A stretch of DNA of 64,000 nt, taken from NCBI RefSeq assembly GCF_003019815.1, contig NZ_CP027773.1:186001-250000 (forward strand), given 5' to 3'. Each line of letters begins with the position of its first letter. Position 1 is the stretch's first letter. Source of the DNA: Variovorax sp. PMC12. Its GTDB lineage: Bacteria > Pseudomonadota > Gammaproteobacteria > Burkholderiales > Burkholderiaceae_C. Positions 23,243 through 31,385 of this stretch are shown here, piece after piece. Below the pieces are notes generated by a model, which searched no databases, had not been told where the DNA came from, and was given only the letters and a program-made list of their open reading frames with translations. The translations under genes were made by a program, and so were the position numbers.

Positions 23243-23578
23243 ATGCCCCACGTCATCACCGGCGCCTGCATCGACATCAAGGACGGCGCGTGCGTCAAGT
23301 GCTGTCCGGTCGATTGCATCTACGAAGGCGAGCGCACTCTGTACATTCACCCGGATGAATGCATCGACTGCGGCATTTGCGTGTCCGCCTGCCCCACCCA
23401 GGCGATCTACGAAGACCTTCGGCTGCCGCCCGAAATGGCACATTTCACGGCCATCAACCGCGACTTCTTCGCGGCCGGCGTCAGCGGGCTCGGCTCGCCC
23501 GGCGGGGCGGCCGACACCGGGCCGGTGGCCTGCGACCACCCCGGCATCGCCCTGGAACGCGCGAGGCCGGCCGTATGA
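23243..23578 (+). CDS. 7Fe ferredoxin (FdxA-like) with C-terminal extension
   Basis: 111 residues from ATG 23243; the longer frame begins inside the hydratase gene. Counting without Met, cysteines lie at 8, 16, 20, 24, 39, 42, 45 and 49, the spacing of Azotobacter FdI-type ferredoxins: Cys8/16/49 for the [3Fe-4S] cluster and Cys20/39/42/45 for the [4Fe-4S] cluster. HPDECIDCGICVSACP is the second motif. Cys11, normally present but not a ligand, is replaced by Ile. An extension of about 45 residues (LPPEMAHFTAINRDFFAAG onward) follows. Probably carries electrons to or from the FAD enzyme of the cluster; partner inferred. Confidence 0.9.
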   Translation: MPHVITGACIDIKDGACVKCCPVDCIYEGERTLYIHPDECIDCGICVSACPTQAIYEDLRLPPEMAHFTAINRDFFAAGVSGLGSPGGAADTGPVACDHPGIALERARPAV

Positions 23579-23605
23579 GGCCTGCGCGCGAGGGAGGGCC
23601 GGCTG

Positions 23606-24520
23606 ATGCACGCCAGCATCCTCAAATACTTCATCGAAGTGGCGAGCTGCGGCTCGGTGCGCAAGGCTTCGGAGCGGCTCTACGTCGCGGCGAGCGCGGT
23701 CAACCGGCAGATCCACAAGCTGGAAGACGAGCTGGGCGTGGAGCTGTTCGACCGCATGCCCAACGGCCTGCGCCTGAATGCGGCCGGCGAGCGCCTGCTC
23801 AAGCACGCGCAGGAAACGCTGCACCAGTACCAGGTGATGCGCACCGAGCTCGACGCGCTCAAGGGCGAGCGCACCGGCCACGTGAAGGTGGCGGCCATGG
23901 ACTCGTTCTTCGAGGAGCTGCTGCCTTCGGCGGTGGAAGACTTCCTGCAGGTGTTCCCGGCCGTCACGTACACCATCACCGCCGTGCAGCCGATGGACGT
24001 GCCCCAGATGGTGATGTCGGGCCAGGTCGACGTGGGCATGACCTTCGTGAGCCGGCTGCCCGGCGGCGTGGCGGCGGTGGCGCTGGCCAACCTGCCCATC
24101 GGCGTGGTGATGCCGCCGGGCCATCCGCTGGCCAACCACGCGCGCGTGTCGCTGAAGGAGTGCGCGCGCTATCCGTTCCTACGATCCAGCTCGCACCCGG
24201 TCATAAGCGCCGCGCTGTCGCCCGAGTTCGCGGCGTTCTGGGACGACATGGAGCCGGCCGCCACCTGCAATTCGACGCCCATGCTCAAGCGGCTGATCAT
24301 GGCCGGCAAGGGCATCTCGTGCTTCTCGAAAATCGCCTTCATCGAAGACCTGAAGCGCGGCGACCTGATCTGGCGGCCCTTCGAGCTGCCGGCGCTCGAC
24401 CAGCTGCAGGTCGGCATCGTGGTGCCGTCGCAGCGGGTGCTGCCGCACGTGACGCAGAACTTCGTCGGCCGCATGGCGCGCCGGCTGACCCAGTTGGAGA
24501 TCGCAGCCGCCGCCGTGTGA
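23606..24520 (+). CDS. LysR-family transcriptional regulator
   Basis: 304 residues from ATG 23606. The N-terminal LysR helix-turn-helix is FIEVASCGSVRKASERLYVA followed by INRQIHKLEDELGVELFDR-type wing (AVNRQIHKLEDELG). The C-terminal part is the two-lobed effector-binding domain (HVKVAAMDSFFEELLPSAVE, GMTFVSRLPGG, GKGISCFSKIAF). Unusually it is embedded within and in the same direction as the catabolic genes rather than divergent from them. It probably senses the imported acid or its CoA ester and controls the cluster. Target sites were not found with certainty. Confidence 0.9.
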   Translation: MHASILKYFIEVASCGSVRKASERLYVAASAVNRQIHKLEDELGVELFDRMPNGLRLNAAGERLLKHAQETLHQYQVMRTELDALKGERTGHVKVAAMDSFFEELLPSAVEDFLQVFPAVTYTITAVQPMDVPQMVMSGQVDVGMTFVSRLPGGVAAVALANLPIGVVMPPGHPLANHARVSLKECARYPFLRSSSHPVISAALSPEFAAFWDDMEPAATCNSTPMLKRLIMAGKGISCFSKIAFIEDLKRGDLIWRPFELPALDQLQVGIVVPSQRVLPHVTQNFVGRMARRLTQLEIAAAAV

Positions 24521-24569
24521 ACGCGGGTGGCGGGTGCGCCCGTTTTTCAACCCAAGGAGACACGACGAC

Positions 24570-25331
24570 ATGAACGATCTGAAGGACAAGGCGGTACTGG
24601 TCACGGGCGCGAGCACCGGCATAGGCGCGGCGGTGGCGCGCGCGCTGGGGCAGGCCGGCGCGCGGGTGGCGGTGCACTACCGGGGCAGCGCCGGCGAGGC
24701 GCGCAACGTGGCGCGCGACATCGAGGCCGCCGGCGGCCGCGCGCTGCTGGTGCAGGCCGACGTGACCGACACCGCCGCCGTCGACCGCATGGTGAAGACG
24801 GTGCATGCCGAGTTCGGCCGCATCGACGTGCTGGTCAACAACGCGGGCGGCTTCGTGAAGCGCTCGCCCATCGTCGATGCGGACGACGACTACATCGACG
24901 CGGTGTTCCGCCTCAATGCGCGCTCCGTGGTGGCGGTGAGCCGCCGCGTGATTCCGCTGATGGCCGCCGGTGGCGGCGGTGCGATCATCAACGTGACCAC
25001 GCAGGCCGCGCGCACCGGCGGCGGGCCGGGCGCGGGGCTCTACGCGGCTTGCAAGGGCTTCGTGTCGACCATCACGCGCACCATGGCCAAGGAACTGGTG
25101 AAGGACAAGATCCGCGTCAATGCGGTGGCGCCGGGCGTGATCGAGACGCCTTTTCACGACGGGCATTCGAGCCCCGAGGTGCTGAAGAACTTTGCCAATG
25201 CCATTCCCATGGGGCGGCTGGGCACGGCCCAAGAGTGCGTCGGCGCCTTCCTGTTCCTGGCGAGCGAGGCGGCCAGCGGTTATGTGACCGGGCAGGTCAT
25301 CGAGGTCAACGGCGGGCAGGTGATGCCCTGA
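24570..25331 (+). CDS. SDR-family oxidoreductase (3-oxoacyl reductase-like)
   Basis: 253 residues from ATG 24570, with AAGGAGA at 24554-24560. Classical SDR motifs: cofactor loop VLVTGASTGIGAAVARAL, DVTDT, NNAGG, catalytic Ser-region IINVTTQAARTGGG, Tyr and Lys in LYAACKGFV (Y-x-x-x-K reads YAACK), and APGVIETPF near the end. The residue in the Ser position is Thr/Gln-rich (NVTTQ), so the catalytic serine may be replaced by threonine. It likely oxidises a hydroxyacyl-CoA or hydroxy acid of the pathway with NAD(P). Last gene of the plus-strand cluster. Confidence 0.88.
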   Translation: MNDLKDKAVLVTGASTGIGAAVARALGQAGARVAVHYRGSAGEARNVARDIEAAGGRALLVQADVTDTAAVDRMVKTVHAEFGRIDVLVNNAGGFVKRSPIVDADDDYIDAVFRLNARSVVAVSRRVIPLMAAGGGGAIINVTTQAARTGGGPGAGLYAACKGFVSTITRTMAKELVKDKIRVNAVAPGVIETPFHDGHSSPEVLKNFANAIPMGRLGTAQECVGAFLFLASEAASGYVTGQVIEVNGGQVMP

Positions 25332-25347
25332 CGGCCGTGCGCGCCGC

Positions 25348-26358
25348 TCAGCTCAGGTCGACGTAGCCGCCCAGCTTGCCGCAGTGCAGGCAGCCGAACA
25401 CGAACACCGCGAAGCTGCGTTCGCGCGAGGGCGTGTCGAGCAGCCATTGCCAGCCTTCGCCGGCATCGAGGTGCGCGTCGTCGCAGGTCTCGCGCACGAA
25501 GTCGGCGGCCGGCTCCGACGCCAGCAGCGCGCGGTCGACGTGCTCGATCTCGCCGAGGAAGCGGCCGGCGTCGTTGCAGTGCGCCCACCATCGCTCCTGC
25601 TGCCAGCTGAAGAAGCTGGGCGTGCGTTGCGACACTTCTTCGATGACGCGCATCGGCAGCTCGACCTCGCCCATGCCCACGCCGGCCGCGTCGTTGAATT
25701 CCCCGTCGAACTTCGCCGCGGCCGAGCCGTCGGCGATGCACCAAGGGCAGAAGTGCGATTCGTCGCCGATGGCGTAGAAGCTGCCGTCGTAGATGTAGCC
25801 GGTGGCCTGGCCGCAGCACTGGCAGGTTTCGCCGGACGTACGCATCACGCCCGATTCGAACGGATCGGCGTAGTAGCGGAACACGGGTAGCGCACGCGCG
25901 GGGTCGGGCTGCACGGCCTCCGGCACGCGGGCCTGGTCGATGGCTGCCTGCAGGTCGCCGGCGTACGGCGCGGACCATTCGCCGGTGTGCACGTCGAACA
26001 GCAGGATGTCGTCGGCGATGTTGCCGCTCGCGGGGTCGCGGCGCACGAAGAGCTGGCGGTACATCGAGTAGTCGTGCGCAATGCTGATGCCGTCGCGCGG
26101 AAAGCGCGCGTCCTGCAGCGCGAGCCGTGTGTAGTGGAGAACATCTTCGGCGGTGCGCTTCATCTGCTTGCGGTCGCTGCTGTCGAAGACCGGATGCAGC
26201 TGCCACTCGGCATCGCGTTTGCGCGGGTCGCCGAAGCTTCCGCCGTTGGACGTGGCATAGCGGTTTCGCAGGATCGGGGGCAGGGCGGCGCCCAGTTTTT
26301 CTTCGAGCGCGCGCAGTGCGCTTTCGGGTGTGGGTGGGGGCTGAGTGTGTCGATTCAT
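25348..26358 (-). CDS. SMI1/KNR4-like domain fused to a CbrC (UPF0167) domain
   Basis: 336 residues from ATG 26358. Residues about 5-150 read like a SMI1/KNR4 domain (ALRALEEKLGAALPPILRNRYATSNGGS, aromatic/acidic SNGG loop). Residues about 165-336 are CbrC-like: cysteine pairs in CQCCGQATGYIYDG, HFCPWCIADGSAA, QRTPSFFSWQQERWWAHCND and FGCLHCGKLGGYVDL, probably binding metal. E. coli CbrC is linked to colicin E2 tolerance, and SMI1/KNR4 domains are common among immunity proteins of polymorphic toxins. It ends 16 bases from the convergent SDR gene. Function inferred only: possibly toxin protection. No toxin gene is adjacent. Confidence 0.75.
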   Translation of the reverse strand: MNRHTQPPPTPESALRALEEKLGAALPPILRNRYATSNGGSFGDPRKRDAEWQLHPVFDSSDRKQMKRTAEDVLHYTRLALQDARFPRDGISIAHDYSMYRQLFVRRDPASGNIADDILLFDVHTGEWSAPYAGDLQAAIDQARVPEAVQPDPARALPVFRYYADPFESGVMRTSGETCQCCGQATGYIYDGSFYAIGDESHFCPWCIADGSAAAKFDGEFNDAAGVGMGEVELPMRVIEEVSQRTPSFFSWQQERWWAHCNDAGRFLGEIEHVDRALLASEPAADFVRETCDDAHLDAGEGWQWLLDTPSRERSFAVFVFGCLHCGKLGGYVDLS

Positions 26359-26506
26359 GGAGAGGAATGAAGGACCGGGTTGCAGTATGCCGAACACCGC
26401 GCGGCCCATCGATCGCCTTCTAGAATCGTCCTCGCATTTCTTCTTGCGGCTGCATGCGGCTCGCCCGGAGCGCAACGCTCCTCCTCTCGTTTTTTTTTCC
26501 CTTTTG

Positions 26507-27421
26507 ATGCCTTCCAGATTCCGACTCGCTCTTTCTTCCTTTTTTCTTACCCTGTCCGCTGCCACCGTCTGCGCCGCGTCCACGCCTCAGCTCGTGCGCG
26601 TGCCCGAAGCCGAGTCCGAGCGGGCGCCGCAAGCTTCCCAGGTTCCCGCGCTCGACCGCGCCGTGACCGATTTCGCCGGCCTGGCCTCCGGCTCGTATTA
26701 CTGGCCTGAAGGCCTGCTGGCAGAACAGCTGATCGCGGGACTTGCATCGCGGCGCCACCGGCAGCAGCAGGCGCTGCCGGACGGCAAGCGTCTGCTGTCG
26801 TCGTACCGCTTGCCCAACGGCGGCAGCGAGCGCTCGGCCCTGCTGGTGGACGACCGCAGCGGCGAGGTGCTCGCCGCCGCGCTGGCGCACCGCGAATGCG
26901 GTGTGAAGTCGTCGTCCACCGGTTGCCGCGACGACCAGCACGCGGTGCTGTCGATCTTCCTGCGCCCCGGCGTCGATCGCGCACAGGCGCAGCCGCTGGT
27001 CGAATGGAGCCGCACGGTGCCGAAGGAAGACCTGGACTCCGGCAAGGAAGAGAAGTTCGAGAAGACCGAGTACACGACCATGGACGCCGCGCACACCAAC
27101 GCCCGGCCGGTCGCGCGGCCAAAGGGCTTTTCGCAGTCCGTGCCGCTGTATCCGAGGGCTGTGCTGCACTACACCGGACAGGACGCCCTGAGCGACGCGA
27201 AGGCCAGGCGCGTGCTGCGCCTGCAGACCGTCGACACCGTGGCGCAGGTGCTCGACTTCTACAAGAAGCTGTCGCCGCCGCTCGAGGGCATGCAGTCTGA
27301 AGCGGACGAGCGTTCAGGCTATGTGCTCGGCAGCCTCAAGGGCACCGCCTTCTCCGTCAACGCCAAGGTGCCGCGCGACATGCCGGCCATCACCAACATC
27401 GAAATCGAGATCGCCGAATGA
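26507..27421 (+). CDS. Secreted hypothetical protein, tandem paralogue 1
   Basis: 304 residues from ATG 26507, chosen because it places a Sec signal peptide (FRLALSSFFLTLSAATVCA) at the start. The mature protein has no domain I recognise. It shares a block with the next gene: GSERSALLVDDRSGEVLAAAL, a His-x-x-Cys (HRECG), then HAVLSIFLRP and AQPLVEWSRTVP. The C-terminal part has VLHYTGQDALSDAKARRVLR and VLDFYKKLSPP, like a module that measures a time- or voltage-independent 'difference' in small periplasmic proteins; this likeness is weak. Four-base overlap with the next gene makes a two-gene operon. Periplasmic location is inferred. Confidence 0.75.
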   Translation: MPSRFRLALSSFFLTLSAATVCAASTPQLVRVPEAESERAPQASQVPALDRAVTDFAGLASGSYYWPEGLLAEQLIAGLASRRHRQQQALPDGKRLLSSYRLPNGGSERSALLVDDRSGEVLAAALAHRECGVKSSSTGCRDDQHAVLSIFLRPGVDRAQAQPLVEWSRTVPKEDLDSGKEEKFEKTEYTTMDAAHTNARPVARPKGFSQSVPLYPRAVLHYTGQDALSDAKARRVLRLQTVDTVAQVLDFYKKLSPPLEGMQSEADERSGYVLGSLKGTAFSVNAKVPRDMPAITNIEIEIAE

Positions 27422-28422
27422 GCGCGCCGTTTCCAGGGAAGGCACTGGCGTCGCTGCTGATCGCCTGCGCGCTCGGCGCCTCCGTGCACGCGGCGCCCGT
27501 CACCACCGAGCTGCCTCCGCCCCGGCTGAAGCTCAGCGAGCAACCCAAGATCCGCAACGCCGTGATTGCCATGGTCGGCTATGCGCGCGGCAGCTACACC
27601 GATGGCGACAGGCTCATCGCGGCGCAGGTGCTGGACGGCATGCGCTCGCGCTTCGACGTCACGCGCACTGTGTGGCCCGACGGGCGCACGGTGATCGCGT
27701 CGGTGAGCGGCGAAGGCCACGGCGAGGAGCGCTCCGCGCTGCTGCTCGACGGCGAAGGTCGCCTGCTGGCGATCGGCCTGGTCAACGGCCACTGCCGCGA
27801 TTCCACCAAGCGCGACGAGCCCAAGGTGTGCAACCCCGACCCCCAGGCCGTGCTGACGATCTTCCATCCCGCCGACGCCAGGCCCTCGGATGCCGAACCG
27901 CTGATTGCATGGGCCAAAACGCTGCCTTCGTACCACGCGCTGATGGCCGAGAGCGATGACTCCGCCGAAGCAGCGGCTGCGCAGAAGATCGCCACCGTCG
28001 AATACATCGCGGGCCAGCCGACGGCGCCGGGCTGGCGCGATGCGGAGCTCCCGGCGGGTTTTCCGGCTTCGTTGAAGCCGCTGCTCGTGCAGGCGGGGGA
28101 GGTGAACAGCACCGCCAGCGCCGGCAAGATCGTGATACCGAAGGGGCTGGCCGGCAAGCCGATGTACACCGACCGCGAGAACGCCGAGCTCAAGGGCGCC
28201 CGCTGGCCCGATGCCGAAGTGACGCTGCGCAGCTACGCGGCATTCGACGACCTGGTCGCCACCTACCGCGAACTGGCCAAGGGCGCGACCCTGGAAGCCG
28301 GCAATAGCGAGCGCGAGGCCGTGTTCAGCGGCACCGACGGCGCGGGCCGCTACACCGTGCGGCTGCGCGATGCGAAGGAAACCGGCGTGTTCATCACGGT
28401 GTCGAGCTGGAAGCGCAAGTAG
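27418..28422 (+). CDS. Secreted hypothetical protein, tandem paralogue 2
   Basis: 334 residues with an N-terminal Sec signal (ALASLLIACALGASVHAAP). It repeats the layout of its upstream neighbour: SYTDGDRLIAAQVLDGMRSR, EERSALLLDGEGRLLAIGLV, GHCRD, AVLTIFHPADARPSDAEPLIAW, and a C-terminal TYRELAKGATLEAGNSEREAV segment matching the neighbour's YKKLSPPLEGMQSEADERSG. The pair therefore arose by duplication. No catalytic motif is evident. Its 3' end overlaps the convergent nucleotidyltransferase gene by 29 bases. Confidence 0.78.
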   Translation: MSAPFPGKALASLLIACALGASVHAAPVTTELPPPRLKLSEQPKIRNAVIAMVGYARGSYTDGDRLIAAQVLDGMRSRFDVTRTVWPDGRTVIASVSGEGHGEERSALLLDGEGRLLAIGLVNGHCRDSTKRDEPKVCNPDPQAVLTIFHPADARPSDAEPLIAWAKTLPSYHALMAESDDSAEAAAAQKIATVEYIAGQPTAPGWRDAELPAGFPASLKPLLVQAGEVNSTASAGKIVIPKGLAGKPMYTDRENAELKGARWPDAEVTLRSYAAFDDLVATYRELAKGATLEAGNSEREAVFSGTDGAGRYTVRLRDAKETGVFITVSSWKRK

Positions 28423-28975
28423 CGATGCGCAGCCAGGGCCAGCGCGACTGGTAGTCGCGCGCCTTCGCGTTGAACATCTCCGGCATCGGCAGCAGCGGAT
28501 TCATGCGCAGGATGCCGGCGGCCAGGTCATCGAGCCCGTCGGGCGCGTAGAGCGAGCCGTCGGCCAGGTCGATGCCCACGCGGGTGCAGGCGATGAGGTA
28601 GCGGTCGATGCCGTCGCGCGCGGACCGCAGGCGCGGGTACGGCGCCTTGAAGCGCTGTTCGTACCAGAGGTGCACGCGCGCCTGGTTCTTGACCTCGATG
28701 GTCACGCCCAGGTCGGCGACGGCTTCGTGCACGCGGCGGATGACGGCGTCTTCAGCCTCCCATGAAAGGTCGCTGTCGTCGAAGTAGAAGACGTCGTAGT
28801 CCTTCACGCCCCAGCCCGGCGGCCGGCCGGCAGTGTGGTTCCAGGTGGCCTGGAACAGGCAGCCGGCGGTAAGGAAGCCCTGTTTCAGGCCGAGGCCGGG
28901 GAGGCGTTTTGCGAGCGCCGCATTGACGGGGTCCTGCATCGCCTGCGCGACGAGGTCGTCGGGCGTCAGCGCCAA
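28394..28975 (-). CDS. Nucleotidyltransferase family protein (NTP_transf_6-like)
   Basis: 193 residues. The central WGVKDYDVFYFDDSDLSWEA has the Asp-x-Asp type metal site of the nucleotidyltransferase-like family PF06042, followed by the conserved TIEVKNQARVHLWYEQRF, YPRLRSARDGIDRYLIACTRVGI and LYAPDGLDDLAAGILRMNP. The substrate is unknown for the family. It ends the minus-strand block that begins with DUF2126; only five bases separate it from ridA, so it is probably co-transcribed. The C-terminus overlaps the convergent secreted-protein gene. Confidence 0.82.
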   Translation of the reverse strand: MALTPDDLVAQAMQDPVNAALAKRLPGLGLKQGFLTAGCLFQATWNHTAGRPPGWGVKDYDVFYFDDSDLSWEAEDAVIRRVHEAVADLGVTIEVKNQARVHLWYEQRFKAPYPRLRSARDGIDRYLIACTRVGIDLADGSLYAPDGLDDLAAGILRMNPLLPMPEMFNAKARDYQSRWPWLRIATCASSSTP

Positions 28976-28980
28976 GGCGA

Positions 28981-29439
28981 TCAGCCGATCTCGGCGATCA
29001 GTTCGATTTCCACGCAGGCGCCCATCGGGATCTGCGCCACGCCGAAGGCGCTGCGTGCATGCGCGCCCTTTTCGGGGCCGAAGACTTCGGCGAAGAACTC
29101 GCTCGCGCCGTTGGTCACGAGATGCTGTTCGGTGAAGGTGCCGACCGAGTTCACGAGGCTCATCACCTTGACGATGCGCTTGACCTTGTTCAGGTCGCCC
29201 ACGGCGGCGTGCAGCGTGCCCAGCAGGTCGATGGCGATGGCGCGTGCGGCCTGCTTGCCTTCCTCGGTGCCGATGCTGGCGCCCAGCTGGCCGGCCCAGA
29301 CCTTGCCGTCCTTCTTGGCGATGTGGCCCGAGAGGAACACGAGGTTGCCGGTCTGCACGAAGGGCACGTAGGCGGCGGCGGGGGCGGCGACCGGGGGCAG
29401 GGTGATACCGAGGCTGGAAAGTTTGTCGTAAACGCTCAT
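28981..29439 (-). CDS. RidA-family protein (reactive enamine/imine deaminase)
   Basis: 152 residues from ATG 29439, overlapping the stop of the transglutaminase gene (ATGA). YjgF/YER057c/UK114 features: GNLVFLSGHIAKKDG, ARAIAIDLLGTLHAAVGDLN, VKRIVKVMSLVNS, a final HARSAFGVAQIPMGACVEIE with the conserved Arg and Glu. Slightly longer than the usual 130 residues. RidA proteins hydrolyse 2-aminoacrylate and related imines from amino-acid enzymes. Being embedded in an amidoligase/transglutaminase operon suggests it handles an amino-acid-derived intermediate or by-product; that link is inference. Confidence 0.9.
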   Translation of the reverse strand: MSVYDKLSSLGITLPPVAAPAAAYVPFVQTGNLVFLSGHIAKKDGKVWAGQLGASIGTEEGKQAARAIAIDLLGTLHAAVGDLNKVKRIVKVMSLVNSVGTFTEQHLVTNGASEFFAEVFGPEKGAHARSAFGVAQIPMGACVEIELIAEIG

Positions 29440-30404
29440 GGAGACTCCTTGTCTTGGGATTGCGATTGTGTCTGTGTTTGCGGTACCGCCTCGAGCACTT
29501 CCCCCACCGGCTGCACGGTCACGCCGACGCGCAGCGTGTGCCTTGCGCCGCCATGGAGTACGCCGCGCATCGGCGACACGTCGGAGTAGTCGCGGCCGAT
29601 GGCCAGCGTGACGTAGTCCTCGCCGGGCTGGCGGCCGTTGGTGGGGTCGAAGTCGGCCCAGCCGCCGGGGCTGTTGCCGCCGTCCCCGCTCTTGCCGGGC
29701 AGGTACACCGACACCCACGCATGCGAAGCGTCGGCGCCCACCAGCCGGGGCTGGCCGGGCGGCGGCTGCGTGAGCAGGTAGCCGCTCACGTAGCGCGCCG
29801 GCAGGCCCATGGTGCGGAAGCACGCGATCATGATGTGGGCGAAGTCCTGGCACACGCCCTTGCGCTGCGCGAGGGCCTCGACGGCGGGGGTGTTGATCTC
29901 GGTGCTGTCGGCGTCGTAGTCGAAGTCTTCGTACATGCGCACGGTGAGGTCCATCGCCACGTCGAAGGCGGGCCGACCGGGCACGAAGCTGGCGCGCGCA
30001 TAGGCGGTGAAGTCGTCGTGACGCGGCACGTAGGGCGACGGAAAGACGAACTCCGAGGCGGCGTCGAAGGTGGCGTCCTTGCGGAAGCGGAAACGCTCGC
30101 GCACCGCCTCCCAGGGCAGCTCGCGCGCGATGGCCGGCGAGAGCACTGGCACCGAGGTCTCGACCACGCTCTCGGCGGTGACGACCAGCTTGTCGTGCGT
30201 GGCCTCGAGCGCGAAGAAGGCGCGGGTGTTGCCGTAGAGGTCGGGCGTTTCGTTGCGCTGCGCGGGCGTCGGCTCGATGGAGAGCTTGTGGCTCACCAGG
30301 CGCTGCGAGTCGGTGGCCAGCGGCCTCAGGTGGGCCAGGTGCTGTGCCGTCTCGACCGGCGGGGAGTATTCGTAGCGGGTTTCGTGCGTGACGTGCAGCA
30401 GCAT
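29436..30404 (-). CDS. Transglutaminase-like family protein
   Basis: 322 residues. The N-terminal bacterial transglutaminase-like domain begins LLHVTHETRYEYSPPVETAQ. The catalytic triad is readable: Cys in GVCQDFAHIMIACFRTMGL (about residue 182), His in DASHAWVSVYL (about 226) and Asp in WADFDPTNG (about 250). The protein is cytoplasmic, with no signal peptide. It ends in a Q-S/T tract (QTQTQSQSQ, residues 309-317), echoed in two other proteins of the system. In related clusters such proteins are thought to be peptidases or amide-bond exchange enzymes acting on the ATP-grasp product. It lies 22 bases after the binding-protein gene. Confidence 0.9.
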   Translation of the reverse strand: MLLHVTHETRYEYSPPVETAQHLAHLRPLATDSQRLVSHKLSIEPTPAQRNETPDLYGNTRAFFALEATHDKLVVTAESVVETSVPVLSPAIARELPWEAVRERFRFRKDATFDAASEFVFPSPYVPRHDDFTAYARASFVPGRPAFDVAMDLTVRMYEDFDYDADSTEINTPAVEALAQRKGVCQDFAHIMIACFRTMGLPARYVSGYLLTQPPPGQPRLVGADASHAWVSVYLPGKSGDGGNSPGGWADFDPTNGRQPGEDYVTLAIGRDYSDVSPMRGVLHGGARHTLRVGVTVQPVGEVLEAVPQTQTQSQSQDKESP

Positions 30405-30426
30405 GGCGTTGGCCCCGGCTCGTTGG

Positions 30427-31263
30427 CTACTTGCCCGCTTGCTTCGGCTCGGTGCCGAAGTGCGAGGCGTAGATCCTGGCGTAGGTGCCGTCGGTGCGAA
30501 TTGCCTCGAGGCCCTGGTTGATCCTGGCGAGCAACTCGGCGTTGCCCTTCTTCACGGCAATGCCGTACTTCTCCACCGGAAAGCTGGCGTCGCTCACCGT
30601 CTTGAAGCCGCCCGCCGCGTTGTTCGCGAGGTAGTGCACGACCACGCCGTTGTCGGCCACCACGGCTTGCACGCCGCCGGCTTCCAGCTCCTTCAGCGCG
30701 AGCGGGGTCGACTCGAAGCGCTTGATGGCGGTGCTCGACTTGCCGAGCAGCTTGCCGACCACTTCGTCGCCGGTGGTCCCGTTCTGCACGCCGACCTTCA
30801 GGTTCTTGATGTCCTCGAACCTGGCCACGGGCGAATCGCTCTTGACGGCGATCAGCTGCTTGGCGTCGAAGTACGGCTGCGAGAAGTCCATCGTCTGGCG
30901 GCGCTCGTCGGTGATGGTGATGGCCGACACCAGCAGGTCGCGGTCACCCTGGTCGAGCGAGTTGAAGATGCCTTCCCACGGCGTGTTGACGAACTTGACT
31001 TCGAGCCCGGCCTTCTGCGCGACGGCCTTCACCACGTCGATGTCGAAGCCCACGATGTCGCCCTTGTCGTTCTGCGATTCGAAGGGCGTGTAGGCGGCGT
31101 CGGTGCCAACCACCAGTACGCGGGCGGCGGCCGGCGGTGTCGGCGCGCTGGCGGAGGCTGTGGGCGTGGCCGCTTCCTGCTTGCCGCAGCCTGCAATGGC
31201 CAGGGCCGTGAGCAGCGCGGCGGCGGTGAGTGCGAAGCGGCGGTTGATGATGTTGCTGGGCAT
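30427..31263 (-). CDS. Amino-acid ABC-type solute-binding lipoprotein (family 3), orphan
   Basis: 278 residues from ATG 31263. The signal ends in a lipobox (LTALAIAGC), so it should be lipid-anchored. The mature domain is the SBP_bac_3 family: RVLVVGTDAAYTPFESQNDKGDIVGFDIDV, ITITDERRQTMDFSQPYF, and VGVQNGTTGDEVVGKLL. Binding Arg in TDERRQTMDFS contacts an alpha-carboxyl group in the family. There is no permease or ATPase gene beside it, unusual for the class. It is embedded between ATP-grasp and transglutaminase genes in one direction, suggesting an amino-acid-like substrate for that system or a sensor. Inference only. Confidence 0.9.
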   Translation of the reverse strand: MPSNIINRRFALTAAALLTALAIAGCGKQEAATPTASASAPTPPAAARVLVVGTDAAYTPFESQNDKGDIVGFDIDVVKAVAQKAGLEVKFVNTPWEGIFNSLDQGDRDLLVSAITITDERRQTMDFSQPYFDAKQLIAVKSDSPVARFEDIKNLKVGVQNGTTGDEVVGKLLGKSSTAIKRFESTPLALKELEAGGVQAVVADNGVVVHYLANNAAGGFKTVSDASFPVEKYGIAVKKGNAELLARINQGLEAIRTDGTYARIYASHFGTEPKQAGK

Positions 31264-31385
31264 GGATGTCTCCTGGATCTGTCGGGAAACGCCGCGGAAC
31301 CGGCTTTGCCGGGCCGCGGGCGTTGCCCCCGGTGAGGGGGAGTGCGAAGCGACACGAAGTGCGCGAAGCATGGGGGAGAGCGAGT

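Noticed and set aside
31264..31385. G/C-rich gap with CCCCC-ggtga-GGGGG at 31326-31340 and repeated gcgaag
   Set aside because: A hairpin is visible but no T-run or known element could be assigned; left as unexplained spacer.
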